NCBI GenBank assembly: GCA_030424825.1
Contig: JAUHWE010000039.1
Span: 1-14,275 of the forward strand
Length of the DNA stretch: 14,275 nucleotides
Source: Verrucomicrobiia bacterium
Lineage (GTDB): Bacteria; Verrucomicrobiota; Verrucomicrobiia; Opitutales; Opitutaceae
Direction: 5' to 3'
Part shown: piece by piece, positions 14,162-14,275 of the stretch
Layout of the letters: each line of letters begins with the position of its first letter
How positions within the stretch are numbered: position 1 is the stretch's first letter
The notes under the pieces: generated by a model
What the model saw: the letters and a program-made list of their open reading frames with translations, nothing else
Database searches by the model: none
What the model was told of the DNA's origin: nothing
Program-made: the position numbers and the translations under genes

Positions 14162-14275
14162 TGATAGTGACTTCACTTAGGTATTTAGTCTGATTTCTTT
14201 AGGCATCCCCCAAATGAAAACAGTAGTTGTCACCCCTATAAATAGATCGTGAAATCAAATCCATCCGAAGTCCCG
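14162..14275. other. Right-edge sequence without a supportable gene
   Basis: A short A/T-rich stretch. A 12-codon plus-strand frame (ATG at 14214) and a 24-codon minus-strand frame entering from the edge are the only open segments; neither is enough to call. Confidence 0.3.

Overview
The window looks like a chromosomal stretch from a marine or particle-associated heterotroph of the PVC superphylum. Verrucomicrobiota (Opitutales/Puniceicoccales-like) is my best guess. The signs are a formylglycine sulfatase, Tat-type leaders on two metabolic enzymes, a DUF1593 nucleoside-hydrolase-like protein, weak or absent Shine-Dalgarno sites at most starts, moderate GC, and short GC-rich palindromic elements packed between genes. 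This is inference: the window has no rRNA or marker gene to settle it. I saw no tRNA, rRNA, CRISPR array, transposase, integrase or phage gene.

Layout. (1) 1-1948, minus strand: an MFS_1_like transporter followed by a secreted DUF1593 protein that runs off the left edge. (2) 2122-4179, plus: a GT4-type glycosyltransferase with an unusual helical insertion of about 300 residues. (3) 4187-4467: two back-to-back palindromic elements filling the gap between convergent genes. (4) 4474-5400, minus: a TonB-dependent receptor remnant with an internal deletion and an in-frame TGA. (5) 5628-6686, plus: a Gfo/Idh/MocA oxidoreductase with a twin-arginine leader, divergent from the receptor remnant. (6) 6793-11830, minus: a probable three-gene transcription unit of GntP-family permease, sulfatase without a signal peptide, and Tat-lipoprotein amidase. 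(7) 12048-13523, plus: a secreted PQQ-type aldose dehydrogenase sharing a 217-bp divergent promoter region with the permease. (8) 13524-14275: mostly non-coding, with a further palindromic element, a second copy of the 4319-4467 element, and one possible small protein gene.

How the genes may work together. The best functional hypothesis links parts 6 and 7. A periplasmic dehydrogenase would oxidise an aldose to an aldonolactone or aldonate. The divergent GntP-type symporter would import the sugar acid. The co-directional sulfatase, which appears to be cytoplasmic, would then remove sulfate, while the amidase would act at the cell surface or in the periplasm. The dehydrogenase-permease link is reasonable from family knowledge; including the sulfatase and amidase is speculative.

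The other notable signal is the palindromic elements. Two copies about 9.4 kb apart share flanks in the same orientation, but the 19-base centre between the hairpin arms is inverted in one copy relative to the other. No clearly new defence or mobile system is visible.
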